DNA from: Crossaster papposus
Lineage: Eukaryota; Echinodermata; Asteroidea; Velatida; Solasteridae
Direction of reading: 5' to 3'
DNA length: 64,000 nucleotides
Assembly (NCBI GenBank): GCA_037893245.1
Contig: JBAIAA010000443.1
Location: 310,001 to 374,000 of the forward strand
The position numbers and the translations under genes are program-made. Below, piece by piece: positions 32,164 to 42,189 of the stretch. Every line of letters starts with the position of its first letter. Within the stretch, counting starts at the first letter, position 1. The notes under the pieces are model-generated. The model ran no database searches, was not told the DNA's origin, and worked only from the letters and a program-made list of their open reading frames with translations.

Positions 32164-32215
32164 TCGTGATGGGTAACGAGATAGTAGATCCTACTATTAC
32201 TGAACTGGTCCCGTG
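32164..32215 (+). CDS. ATR: ATR exon 22, short, with apparent deletions
   Basis: Acceptor CTTTTCTGTAG and donor GTAAGT. The conserved frame reads VMGNEIVDPTITELVP; human has ETVEPIISQLVTV. Both neighbours need phase 0, but the segment is 52 nt and the conserved frame fits neither border. About one base appears lost at each end. Read in register across the junction it would continue into LLSGF of exon 23. Confidence 0.65.
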
Positions 32216-32593
32216 GTAAGTCTTATCTTTCGCCTAATTAGTGTTAAAAACACTATGAACATAATTGTTAACATTAATACTACCATATATTTCAATTCGA
32301 AAATCCATGTTTCTCTTCTATATAATGTAACAAATGTATTTATTATTACAACAGATTGGTGATATAGGATTGTGTCTTTGATGGAATTTGGAGTATGTCA
32401 TAAGAAAGATATTAGACTGAAGGGCCGTTGCAGATTTGTTCTTGGAAAAATTGGAACATGGCTTGTTCTACATTTATTTCTTCAAAGGACGAATCTGAGA
32501 TGGCCCTAAAGCAAAATATCGTTCTCATGACATACTCTGTGTGCCAAATCTCATGCTTGTATCATATCATTTTTGTTTTGTTTTTTGGTATAG

Positions 32594-32731
32594 TTATTGA
32601 GTGGTTTTCGTGACTCCGACACAAAAGCACAGAGTCTGTTTGGTGAGTGTCTGAGAGAGTTGGGTGCCATTGATCCTGGGAGGCTGGAGATTATTACTAA
32701 CAACAAGACAGAAGATATGTCCAAGTTCCAT
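32594..32731 (+). CDS. ATR: ATR exon 23
   Basis: Acceptor TTTTTTGGTATAG and donor GTAAGT. Reads LLSGFRDSDTKAQSLF then GECLRELGAIDPGRLEII, almost the human GECLGELGAIDPGRLDF. Phase 0 on both sides. Confidence 0.97.
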
Positions 32732-32772
32732 GTAAGTATTGCCATCAACTTTGGTATAAATCGGGTGAACAA

Positions 32773-33401
32773 AACTCGCTGTCTAGACTATAAACTGTCA
32801 GTCTTTCTTTTGACTTTTTTAGACTCTGACTGGCGTTTATAATGCCAACTTTGCTTTTGATCTGATCAGTGAGCTAGCAAGAGCCTTCTTAGCTGCAGCC
32901 GATACTCGCTGTCTTCATTATAAACTGTCAGTCTTTCCTTTGACCTTTCAGACTGGCGTTGACGGCACCAACTTTGCTTTTGATCTGATCAGTGAGCTAG
33001 CAAAAGCCTTCTTAGCTGCGGCCAATACTCGCTGTCTACACTATAAACTGTCGATCTTTTCTTTGACCTTTCAGACTGGCGTTGACGATGCTAACTTTGC
33101 CTTCAATCTGATCAGTGAATTAGCGAGAGCCTTCTTAGCTGCGGCCAATACTCACTGTACACACTATAAACTGTCAGTCTTTCGTTTGACCTTCCAGACT
33201 GGCGTTGACGCCGCTAACTTTGCATTCAATCTGATCAGTGAGCTAGCAAGAGCCTTCTTAGCTGTGGCCAATACTTACTGTCTACACTATAAACTTTCAT
33301 TCCTTCCTTTGACCTTTCAGACTGGCGTTGATGACGCCAACTTTGCCTTTGATCTGATCAGTGAGCTAGCGAGAGCCTTCTTAGCTGCAGCCGATACTCG
33401 T
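32773..33401 (+). repeat. 123-bp tandem array spanning an intron-exon border
   Basis: Five units of about 80 bp coding plus 43 bp former intron ('ctgtct.cactataaactgtcagtctttc'). Units differ by scattered substitutions, several at third codon positions (GCT/GCC/GCA, TTT/TTC, GAG/GAA, CTA/TTA, GCA/GCG). The first has a partial upstream copy from 32773. Confidence 0.95.
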
Positions 33402-33475
33402 TCTCAGGACTGCTCTGCCTATGCCATACAGGAGCTGCTTCAGATCTACGATTGCAAGGAATCACCAAAAGAATC
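32823..33475 (+). CDS. ATR: ATR exon 24 built from five 123-bp tandem units
   Basis: The ordinary exon would be 33321-33475 (TGVDDANFAFDLISELARAF .. AYAIQELLQIYDC), phase 0 to 2, as in human TGVEDSSFAYGLLMELTRAY. Upstream lie four more copies of the intron end plus exon start, with ACTGGCGTT at 32829, 32952, 33075, 33198 and 33321, exactly 123 bp apart. Every unit keeps a pyrimidine tract and an AG acceptor, but none has a donor. From the first acceptor (32823) the frame stays open through all five to the donor GTAAGT. Splicing could therefore give inserts of 0-4 units of 41 residues in this helical region. Confidence 0.9.
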
Positions 33476-33689
33476 GTAAGTAACTCTTTTAATTTTGTTA
33501 TTCATTTGATAGAATTTTCGATTATAATTTGTGATTAAAGTATATAAAGTGATAAGAATACAAATATATCTGGAGCCTTTCTTTTATAGAAAGATTGTTA
33601 ACTTTATGTTTATTTCCTTTCATTGATTGTCTATGTTGACAATCATCCGCCTGTTAAAGTTATATCTGGTGGAGTGCCATGCCGTGCTC

Positions 33690-34010
33690 TCGTGGTCTGG
33701 AGCATTGAATTTGTGGTCTGGGGAATTCTGCAGTTTGCGGGTTTGAGTCCAGCCTGGGTTTATGTCCAGCCTGGGTTTATAATGTGTGTGCCCTTGGGCG
33801 AGGTACTTATTCACTGTTTGCTTCTCTCCACCCAGGAGTAAATGGGTATCTATGAGTGCAGAGATGGTTATTGTGGTTGATTTAGCTGCATTGCGCCAAA
33901 CTGGCAGCATCAAGCTGTATACTTCTCAGGGAGCTGAGATTGTATTTGGAATGTTTCATTGCCCCAATGATTAGAGTAATAATGATGCAGCTCCTTGGTT
34001 ATCTGACATG
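33690..34010 (+). repeat. SINE-like repeat, family A copy
   Basis: Carries GCGGGTTTGAGTCCAGCC, 'gtgcccttgggcgaggtact', 'cttctctccacccaggagta' and the 3' part 'aagctgtatacttctcaggg', as in the copy at 3012-3330. Confidence 0.78.
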
Positions 34011-34114
34011 GTGGATAAGTTCACTTTACAATCTCATTATTATAGCAGCTGTAATGGTAAATCAGATGCAGGTCAAATTTGAATTTTGTCGTATTAACTT
34101 TTCCCGACCTGTAG

Positions 34115-34304
34115 ATCTGGCCGTCAGCTTTGGAGGCGTTTCTCCGGCCACATTAAGGAAATCTTACTCCCCCTCCTTGATGCTAAGTATGTCCCCGCCT
34201 CTTCTCTTTCATGGACTAACATCCCTAAGCCCATCTATCGGAGCAAGAAAGGCAAGACGTACAAGGACTGGGTCTGTGCTTGGACTGGATACCTTGTTAC
34301 CAAG
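34115..34304 (+). CDS. ATR: ATR exon 25
   Basis: Acceptor TTCCCGACCTGTAG and donor GTAACA. Reads SGRQLWRRFSGHIKEILLPL, SLSWTNIPKPIYRSKKGK and KDWVCAWTGYLVTK; human has HQLWRRFPEHVREILEPHLN and WAGYLITK. Phases fit. The following ~130 human residues have no counterpart before 35586. Confidence 0.96.
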
Positions 34305-34419
34305 GTAACACTGATATACAGAAATTGTGGATTTCAAAAAATATATATATTTAAACATTTGACATTTTTTGAGTGCTCTGTAAAATGCTGTGACCTTGTG
34401 ATCTGGAGCATTGAATTTA

Positions 34420-35320
34420 TTATTATTATTTATTAATAACCAAGAATCCCTCAAAAGCGTAAGCCTGAAGAAACCTGTATAGAGAGAAGACAATGAGAAG
34501 AAGGTACAGTTTTAGGGGGAAAACCAAGAAGAATATACTGGGGAAAACCCACGGAATCAGGCAGGGACTGAAAACCCAATCCACATATTGACCCATCAGT
34601 CTTTCATTTTAATAAACACGAGGAGAGCTTAAAATCGCTTTCCTTAAATCCTGATGTTTATTTGAATCCTGCTATTCGCTCTCCTTAAATAAAAAGTCAA
34701 ATAAGTTAAGAGGGCCTAATATTTCGATCGTAACAAGATCTTCTTCGGAGACAAAATAAAAAAAAAGAAAGAAAAAAAGTACGAAAACAAGAGCTGTTTC
34801 GGCCTACATGTGTATGTCCGAAACAGCAAAAAAAAAACATGATAAAGATAATACATGTAAATTTTCATTACTGTATTTGTAGCACTGGTTTATTTACACT
34901 CACTAATGGAAAACGGGCATTATTATCCACCGAGTCGAAGTTTGCTAATGCATGTGCTAGCTACACATTTGTTTACAGTGCGCGCGCACACTGTACTTCT
35001 TTGTTTAGTCTCAGTGCCATACAATAATGTACCACTTATATTTTACCACAAAACGTATTGCTTGCGTCAGGCACTCACATGCGCACATGCATTGGCAGCC
35101 AGCCACATTGACTCATATATGACTAAAGAGCACAGCCAGAGATCGAAAGTATTTGAATTTTCCAGAGGGAGGAAAACCGGAGGACCCGGAGAAAAACCCT
35201 CGTGACACAGAAAAAAAACCAACGCATAGCCGTACTCGCATATGGTCCGGGACGGGTATTGAACCGGGGCCACATTGGTGAGAGGCAAGCGTTTCTACGC
35301 ACAAGCCACCCATGGACAAT
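34420..35320. repeat. SINE and retroelement-tail cluster
   Basis: Family C SINE pieces at 34420-34600 ('cgtaagcctgaagaaacc'), an A-rich retroelement-like tail near 34705-34790, and at about 35115-35320 a minus-strand tRNA-like SINE with 'ggaggaaaaccggaggaccc' and box GGTTCAATACCCG. The missing ATR exons would be expected in this intron. Confidence 0.5.
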
Positions 35321-35585
35321 TAGCTCCTAAAATACTCTTCTAAGGTTAACACAATACTTTTGTTGTAATTAACATAAAGATACATTTTTCTGGTAGTTCA
35401 TGGATAGTTCATGGATTTCATTGGGGGGTACATAAAAAAAGATATGCATCGTTGAGACATTTCATCAATTTTTTTCCTTAATTGGCAATTTCATCCCTGG
35501 TAGGTATCAAGTCACTTCATGAACTTTATCCCAGGAAAAAAACCACATTTACTTATTTCTGTTGAATATTACTTGTTGCCTTCAG

Positions 35586-35767
35586 ATTTGCATATTGACG
35601 AGGATGCAGACTATCAGTTGATCCACGGTTTTCTAGAGCAGATCCCACAGGATGTACTGGCCAGGGCCTCGTTCCAATGCAAAGCCTATGCACGATCCCT
35701 CATGCACTGTGAGGCATTCATCAGTAAAAACAGACACAACTTACAGCAACAACTAGGATTCCTACAG
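35586..35767 (+). CDS. ATR: ATR exon 26
   Basis: Acceptor TTGTTGCCTTCAG and donor GTAACA. Reads DADYQLIHGFLEQIPQDVLA then QCKAYARSLMHCEAFISK; human has DYQSVTRFLDLIPQDTLAVA and SKAYTRAVMHFESFITE, the start of the FAT domain. Entry phase 1 does not match exon 25 (phase 0), as expected if exons are missing. Confidence 0.95.
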
Positions 35768-36409
35768 GTAACACTAAACAAGAAATGGGTTTGCATTTTT
35801 TAGAACACTTTCCTGTCGAGAAATGTGTCCCGTTGTTTGTGAACTTTGTCTCATGCAATCAAATGCTCAATCAAATTCTTAAAATTAAATCAAGTACAGA
35901 ATTAAAAATCATCCGTGAATATTCTTTTATTGTATATTATTAAGAATTCAGAAAAGTGGTTGTTTTGAAAAGGAAGACTATCCCAATCTTTCTGATTTTA
36001 GGTAAAGATGAAATTCAATAGCTTTGTTGCCACTAGCATTGAGAAGATTTATAACAAATCTTTGACAAATAACATACAATATAACAAAGGGCTTCGTTTA
36101 AAAGTAACCTCTCACTTGCAAGAAATGAAGAATGGGGGAGAACATCGAGAGAGATGTCCGAATGGTTCGCTGACTGCTTCTGAAACTCGCGCAAAGAAGC
36201 TATGGCTTTGTGCACATTTATAATAAAATTTGCCGCTCGTACTTCACGCTATACGCATACAAACTAATACATGCATACATTGTGTCTCCACGCTCACAGC
36301 CTTTAGATAGAGATTATTTGCTGACAATTGTGGATCTGATCCCAACTTTGATCCAATTTTTGTATTGCGAATCATGAGACCTGTTGTCTTTTTTTGCCTT
36401 TTTTTGCAG

Positions 36410-36515
36410 AAGCTGTACATTGCCTTGGATGAACCGGACGGTGTGCTTGGAGTGTCTGCCATCCGACAAGAAACGCCAACATTACATGAACAGATACTGG
36501 ATCATGAGAGTAGAG
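36410..36515 (+). CDS. ATR: ATR exon 27
   Basis: Acceptor CCTTTTTTTGCAG and donor GTAAGA. Reads KLYIALDEPDGVLGVSAIRQ then LHEQILDHES; human has EPDGVAGVSAIRKAEPSLKE. The exon end and donor are copied several times in the following intron. Confidence 0.96.
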
Positions 36516-36880
36516 GTAAGAGGTCATGACCCCAATACCCTAACCCCAACTACAACCTAGCACACATGTGCAGATATTGGATCATGAGTAGCTAGTGTCA
36601 GCATTCATGACCTTTGTTAACACTTGCCCGACCTCTAAAACTCAACACTCCAGAAACAGATTTTGGATTATGAGAGTATAGGTCAGAGGTCATGACCCAA
36701 TCCTCCTAACCCCAACTCCAACCTAGCACACCATGTACAGATATTGGATCATGAGTAGGGGTCAGAGTTCATGACCCCAGTCCTCATTAGCCCCAACTCC
36801 CCAATTGCCTAAACTCTAAAACTCAACATTCCAGGAACAGATACTGGATCGTGAGAGTAAAGGTTAGCCGTAACTCTAAC
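36491..36880 (+). repeat. Tandem copies of an ATR exon end plus donor site
   Basis: CAGATACTGGATCATGAG recurs at 36491, 36571, 36657, 36738 and 36838, each followed by GTAAGAGGTCATGACC-like sequence or a variant. Spacings of about 80-100 bp alternate, which suggests a dimer that was itself duplicated. Some copies are preceded by 'cactccag' or 'cattccag', resembling an acceptor. Confidence 0.85.
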
Positions 36881-37362
36881 TCAACACTCTGTCTCAAGAC
36901 CCCTCTTGATATTTCCGACATCATGTCCTCATCTTCAGGCTTAGGGCAAAATTAAAAAAACTGTAAGCTCAGAAATCTTAAGAACCTTAAGAAAACAATT
37001 GTAGCTCCTAGCTACCTGAGACGCCCGTCTCAGTATGACTCGATCGTCGTTCAGTATTCAGGAACCGTTGCTGTGTCTACAGAGGATTATGCTGGGGCTC
37101 TCCGACCGGTGAGGCAGTTTTGGAGATGATTCTTTCTTAAACTGGAAGCACATTTGTATGAACATCAGAAGGTTTAAAGTATTCCTACTTTTTGTTTCTA
37201 CCTTGCTCCTACTTTTCGATTTTTTCTTTAAATTCCTGCTATTTATCCATCATTTGTTTTGAATTCCGGTATACTTTGCGTGTATACACGTCCTTCGACA
37301 GGTTAAAAAGAATAGTTGGGCATTCCTAAATGAGTGACCTTTCTTTTTAACTTTTCTTTCAG

Positions 37363-37513
37363 GTAATTAACATGATGCATCTGCCTGCTATGAGCGAGCC
37401 ATTCAACTGGAGCCAGATGAGCCACCCCATCACGCCGGCTTTCTTCGTTCATTCATGGGTCTAGGTCAGCTGACCAAGGCTCTGATTCACGTCAACGGTG
37501 CTGTGGCCGAACG
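37363..37513 (+). CDS. ATR: ATR exon 28 with in-frame TAA; last ATR exon seen
   Basis: Acceptor CTTTTCTTTCAG and donor GTAGGT. Reads DASACYERAIQLEPDE then FLRSFMGLGQLTKALIHVNG; human has DATACYDRAIQLEPDQ and MLGLGQLSTVITQVNG (FAT domain TPR-like helices). In the phase set by exon 27 the first codons are Gly-Asn-stop (TAA at 37368-37370), where human has Gly-Leu-Leu. A TTA-to-TAA change would explain it. Confidence 0.93.
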
Positions 37514-37559
37514 GTAGGTTGATAGCTGGACTAAATTCAAATTTGGGGAACCGCCAACA

Positions 37560-37650
37560 TAGGGCTGGATAGTTCAGTTGCTTGAGCATCAGAATGGCAA
37601 TCTGGAGGTCACAGGTTCAAGCCCCACTCTAGTCCATTTCTTTGTTCAAA
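37560..37650 (+). repeat. tRNA-like SINE head
   Basis: GGATAGTTCAGTTGCTTGAG and TCACAGGTTCAAGCCCC are A- and B-box-like. No tRNA acceptor stem closes it. Confidence 0.5.
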
Positions 37651-37897
37651 TGTGAGAAATGTATTATAATGTACCTAGTCAATTTCATATTCTAAATAGA
37701 TTTCGTTGTCAAACCCTAACGCCCCAAGGTTCGTGCCAAATCGTATTAATTTTGGAGGATTAAGGACTGTTGGGGTTAATCACTGTGCTATGTACTGGAA
37801 GTAACACTAGTGACTAGTGTTATGCAAAACAGACCCGAAAACGACCCGACTTGAAACTGACTTTGGGTCAGGTCGGGTAAGTTTTTCCATCATTTAA

Positions 37898-39008
37898 AGG
37901 AAACATGTAATAAGTTTTTTTTTTGCTTAAATCAATAAAGTATCATATTGACAACAACATTATGTGTGAGGTTGTGTTTATTTTCTGTGATAAATGGGAG
38001 AAAATAATTTTTGAAAATGTTTAGTCATACCACTCCGCCCCTCAAAGGGAAGCCTCATTAACATAACACTTCGCGTGGGGTATGACAAAAATCGAGGCAG
38101 AGAATTGCCTCGCTGCGGGGGTGCGCTACCCGGGCCTGGCTTGCATTATGCGCGCATTGCATGCAACAAGTCTTTGTCTACGAGTTTACCATGCCGGTTT
38201 TTTATTCTAAATCAGGGTAAAAATACAACTGTTTTCAGTCATGCCGACTAGATGTGTAGCTGCTGGGTGTAGCAAAACTACCAAGGATAGAGTAAGCCTT
38301 CATTTGTTTCCGGCTGATCCTAAATATCGGAGGATTTGGACAGCCAAAGTAAAGCTTACCAGAGCGAAGTGGTCCCGCCGGGCCTAGTGATTTTTCGGCC
38401 CGATCTGCAGCGACCATTTTGAGCGGTCGTGCTTCGACACTGGTCTGTACAGCAACTTTGGCATGCCCTTAAAAAACATGCTGAAGTCAGATGCTGTCCC
38501 AATGATATTACAATCAGACGATCTCTGTACTGTTTTCGTCAGATTCACTAAAAACCGACGAAGAACTTTCACGATCGTCCATGTTTAGTCCGCGCCGATT
38601 ACTGTACATATATGTACATGTACTTTGTACGGTATCCTTTGCTTTGGACAGCGTGCGTGTGGGTGATCGCGTTTACATGTACATGTATACGTACGTGTGC
38701 ACAAGGCGTACGGGATTCGTACACTCTTGTACTCACAACAATGTGTGCGTACGTGGCCACGCGAACCCGTCTCGTACCTAGACGTCGCGTACCGACTATC
38801 GATAATTTGTCCGGGTTCTGACTCGATTTACGTCACTCATTTTGAGTGGCCGCGAAATTTAAAAAGGGGGGGTCAATTTCTGGACGGCAAATTACCACAC
38901 TAAACGTACACTAGAACCAATTTTGCTTTTTATTCACATTTTATACACATAAATCTATTGATTTAAAACAAAAAATGCGTAATGAAGATGTTAGACTACA
39001 TGTTTCCT
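37898..39008 (+). mobile_element. TTAA-flanked element carrying a THAP domain
   Basis: Flanked by TTAA (37894-37897, 39009-39012), with short terminal repeats AGGAAACATGTA / TACATGTTTCCT. Length 1.1 kb. It contains one recognisable coding segment, a THAP domain, and no transposase catalytic core. The target site suggests piggyBac-type movement; the THAP domain could be captured host sequence or the DNA-binding part of a lost transposase. Confidence 0.75.
38241..38588 (+). pseudogene. THAP-type C2CH zinc-finger domain, stop-interrupted
   Basis: From ATG: MPTRCVAAGCSKTTKDRVSL then FPADPKYRRIWTAKVKL, two stop codons (TAG TGA), then in the same frame ICSDHFERSCFDTG and GMPLKNMLK. This gives the THAP pattern: N-terminal MP and C-x4-C, the HLFP and W residues, and the C-x2-H (CSDH) pair. 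THAP domains bind DNA in host regulators and P-element-like transposases. The double stop sits in a variable loop, so the coding copy is dead, or an intron has been misread. It ends at TAG 38586-38588. Confidence 0.8.
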
Positions 39009-39544
39009 TTAAGTCGTTTCGGTTTTGCGTTTGTGATTTTTGGGTCAGTCGGGTCGGGTCGCGGGTCGATTAAAGCTATATTGTGAAGGGAAAAAAAATG
39101 AAAAATTTAATAAATTTAAAACAACCGAAACAGGGAATTTACTTGGTGTATTAACTTTTTTAACAGCTTCAGGATACAGCCAAATAAAAAAGAACTGTAG
39201 ACCGGAAACTCGTGCGCAAAAAGATACATTGTAATATTTTACATACCACGGGATAGTAAGTTAAACAGGAGGACTTTGCTTAATTCAATGATATTCATAC
39301 GATACTGGTATAAGTTGAGGCACCAAACGGACACAATTTGTGTTGGGCGGTGTTTTTTTTCTCTGAATTTTTGTCGAGTTGGGTTGGAGAGTTCAGATTG
39401 GTTTCAGTTCGGATTCGGTTTATATTATTTATGTCTTGGGTCAGTTTGGCGTAGTCAACCCAATCTGATGCACATTATTACTAGTGACTATTGGTAGTAG
39501 CAGCTGCTTCCATTGTGGGTGGATGTGTAGTTTCAAGCCCTAGC

Positions 39545-39665
39545 TAAGTATAAACTTGGACTCAGCCTTAAGTTTGTGGCCTGAGGCGCTACATCATTAT
39601 TATCCTGCTCATTGGGCCAATTAAACATTCCAAATACAAGCTCCCTGGGGAGTATACATGTACAG
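39545..39665 (+). repeat. SINE family A, 3' part
   Basis: Carries 'ggcgctacatcattattatc', 'aattaaacattccaaatac' and 'gctccctggggagtatacat', the reverse-complement-like 3' end of the family A tail. It abuts the Harbinger fragment. Confidence 0.45.
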
Positions 39666-39669
39666 CTAA

Positions 39670-40020
39670 ATGCTGCCATTTCAGCACAAAGAGGCGAGGT
39701 GGCGGAGGGTCAATGCCAGCTTCAATCCTGGTTCCATGGGGTGTCTCATCATGAAGGTGTATTTCTTGGTGAGTCTTCCTCCCACTCTCTCTAGCAGTTC
39801 ATCATACATGGCAGGGCGCATGCGCATGAAGTTGGTGAAGAGTACGTCTTGTGTCCTTTTTTCGGAGCTCCACCATCAGTTGATCATAGACCCCAAACTG
39901 ATGTCTTCTTTCTATCCATGGCCGGACCCAGGAGATTTTTCGGCGCGCTCTTCTTCTTATTCTTCTCTCTCTTCTTTGACGAAGGAGATGGAGCTGCAGG
40001 TTCATGATGTCAGCAATCAT
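39670..40020 (-). pseudogene. PIF/Harbinger-type transposase N-terminal fragment
   Basis: Minus-strand reading MIADIMNLQLHLLRQRRE, an Arg-rich stretch, ISWVRPWIERRHQFG, then after a frame change NFMRMRPAMYDELLERVG and HPMEPGLKLALTLRHLASL. The last part matches the region before the DDE domain in HARBI1-like transposases (FLRMTPEMFDELL.., LEPGLKLAITLRYLA). It is truncated before the first catalytic Asp. A frameshift lies near 39850. Confidence 0.8.
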
Positions 40021-41970
40021 GTGTTCTCGCCGGTGCCGGCCTGGATCTGTTAGGTCTGTTCACACTGGAGTGTAGAGGAGCCATCATATTTATACCAAAT
40101 CTCGAGTGTATGCTATCTGTACGTTTCTTAAAAGTTACAAATAAGTACATTGCGCTGCCCGGTCGCAGGACCAACGGTACTAATTCGTGCAATACGTCGG
40201 CATTCGCTATGCGTGCGTTGTATCTGCGCTGACGGGGTGCGTGCCGCGAGGTCAGCGTATTACCGCGTATGAACCGCTTTTCCCTCACGAACACATAGCG
40301 TATTTGTACCGCGCTCGACCGATGCGCTGCGTATTTATAACATGCCCAAAACTATCCGGCGTACTGGGCCGTACATAATACTTACACAAAACGATTGAGA
40401 TGCATATTGTGCGTATGAAAGGAAAGAGGATACGCAAAAGTGTGACAGGGCTTTTAAGGCCGAGATTTATTTCATTTTTTAGCAGTTGTATTGGCGACTG
40501 ATGTGATTAATTGGCGTGTCGCTGGCAATACAAACGACACAATGGATTTTCCCCATATGTCTGCCTTTAACGATCATGGTCGTCAACACACACGGCTTTT
40601 TATCAGAAATCGTTCATATAATTTAAGGATAACAACAAAAGTGCAAGTCAACTGTTTCCTTTGTATGTATTGTTTATCAATTCTGACATTTTTAGAGGGA
40701 ACTCGGTGAATGTACGCCAGTATTTTGAAATAAGGAAAAATCAAAACAAGGTCTATGGTAACTCGATATTGGTTTCTCAAAATATATTCAATTTACATTA
40801 CAGCCAAATTTCCTCAGATTACAAATGACCAGATGTAAATTTACATGGAAGAACAATTATCGACAATACCAATTACATGTACTTATATTATAGCCAAATG
40901 TATAAAAGCTGAATTTTCGTTGACTGTCAACAAGTTATTTGTGGCACTTCACATGTGATCTGTGAGCACATTATAAAAAAGCTAAAATTGCCTAAGCAGC
41001 TGCTAAATCAATCTCCTATAATTTGTGTACACAGCAAGTGCAGAAAAAAAAGCTTAAACTAACTAAAAAAACAACAATGTTAACAATAGTCAAAGTTGAA
41101 CCACAGCTCTCCTCTCTACTACGCTATTGGCGAGTTCGTTGAGGAAGCCGTTCTTTAATGTATACGAGTTGCCATTGCTATTTTTCATCAATATACATTC
41201 AGGCACCACCCAGCTCCTGAAAAAAAATGTGGCGAACCGCTACACCGGTTTAGTATCAAGTGTCTTCCGAGATTTTACATGCCTGATAATTTGGAAACAG
41301 AAGTTGAATCAAACTGAAACTGAGGAAATCAGCCTAAAAGAAGAAATGTCAACATACTTGATAATATTCTGCTAAAGATACAAGCACGTAATTAAGGCAA
41401 ACAGTTGAATAGATTGTACGAAGCTACACTTATTAAAAACAAATGGAAGATTGTCATCTTATTTGCATAAACTATAATGGTGTTTTAAGAATTAGTTTTA
41501 GTTGGAGAATAGACTCGGAACTTGTAGATTTGTCCATTCTTGGCACAAATGTACCGTCCCTTGTCTGTTCTCCTTAACCCTTGTTCTATGTTCACTGCAG
41601 GTCAGTGGTACATGCCAATGTTAAATTCGGTACCGCCTGATGTGTGCATATACACACAAGCTTTTTTGAGGGGGGGCACAAGAAGCTGGATACACTACAA
41701 GAAAGGCCACTTCAAAAATCGATCTGGAACAAAATACACCCACAAACACTTATCTAGAAACCCCCAAGTCTAATCAATGTACAATGGCATAATTTAATTA
41801 GCTAGTTTCATTTTTATGAGTGCTAAAATATGAAATGCCTATAAAATGTTTATTCAAATACGGTTGGTGACCTTGGGAATTACACATACATGTATGTGTG
41901 ATCATGTAAGAACTCCAACTGTCCAAAATAATCATCCATTGTTGAGAGTATAGCCTTCTTGGTAAGGCCC
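40021..41970. other. Intergenic region between ATR and P450 loci
   Basis: No exon recognised. It includes GC-richer sequence at 40140-40330 and AT-rich sequence after 40450. A minus-strand AATAAA (complement of 41849-41854) lies about 120 nt beyond the P450 stop and is its likely polyadenylation signal. Confidence 0.5.
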
Positions 41971-42048
41971 TTAGGATCGAGGAACAGCCGACAGCTTGAA
42001 ACCGTTGGGTGGAGTCAGGAATCCAAACTTGCCGAGAACTGGAGGAAT
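41971..42048 (-). CDS. P450 exon 12 (C-terminus and stop)
   Basis: Acceptor TTGTTATTAG. Reads IPPVLGKFGFLTPPNGFKLS then AVPRS and TAA. It matches the end of CYP3A proteins ([20 protein letters not shown]). Phase 0. Confidence 0.9.
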   Translation of the reverse strand: MPPVLGKFGFLTPPNGFKLSAVPRS

Positions 42049-42189
42049 CTAATAACAAAAAAATTTAAAAATCGAAATAATTGTCAGTTACCCTAATGCT
42101 CACCACTACTTGTGTTTTTGTGTTTTAAATATTATGTGTGAAACTTTATGAGATAACTAATTAGAGCAACGCGCACGCACCAGTAACCT

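Larger units (their letters stand above)
1102..37513 (+). pseudogene. ATR: ATR checkpoint kinase locus, N-terminal two thirds, apparently decayed
   Basis: ATR is the nuclear PIKK that, with ATRIP, senses RPA-coated single-stranded DNA and phosphorylates CHK1. I place 28 exons by GT-AG sites, phase and remembered similarity to human ATR. Diagnostic matches include ECLRELGAIDPGRL, DCSAYAIQELLQIYDC, QLWRRFSGHIKEIL, ACYERAIQLEPDE and a LQPRLLGILAFF block. They cover HEAT repeats up to the start of the FAT domain. The kinase and FATC domains are absent to the window end, and a P450 gene lies on the other strand downstream. Lesions: apparent frameshifts in exons 18, 19 and 22, a phase clash between 16 and 17, an in-frame TAA in exon 28, and missing exons after 6, 14, 17 (UME region) and 25. 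Identity as ATR is very secure. Whether this is a true pseudogene, a second copy or an assembly artefact is inference. Confidence 0.88.

Noticed and set aside
32773..33475. CRISPR-like regular repeats
   Set aside because: The units are contiguous 123-bp copies of an ATR intron-exon border in an animal genome, with no unique spacers.
38581..38903. Open frames rich in Thr/Val/Tyr
   Set aside because: They arise from ACATGTAC and GTACG words; no domain.
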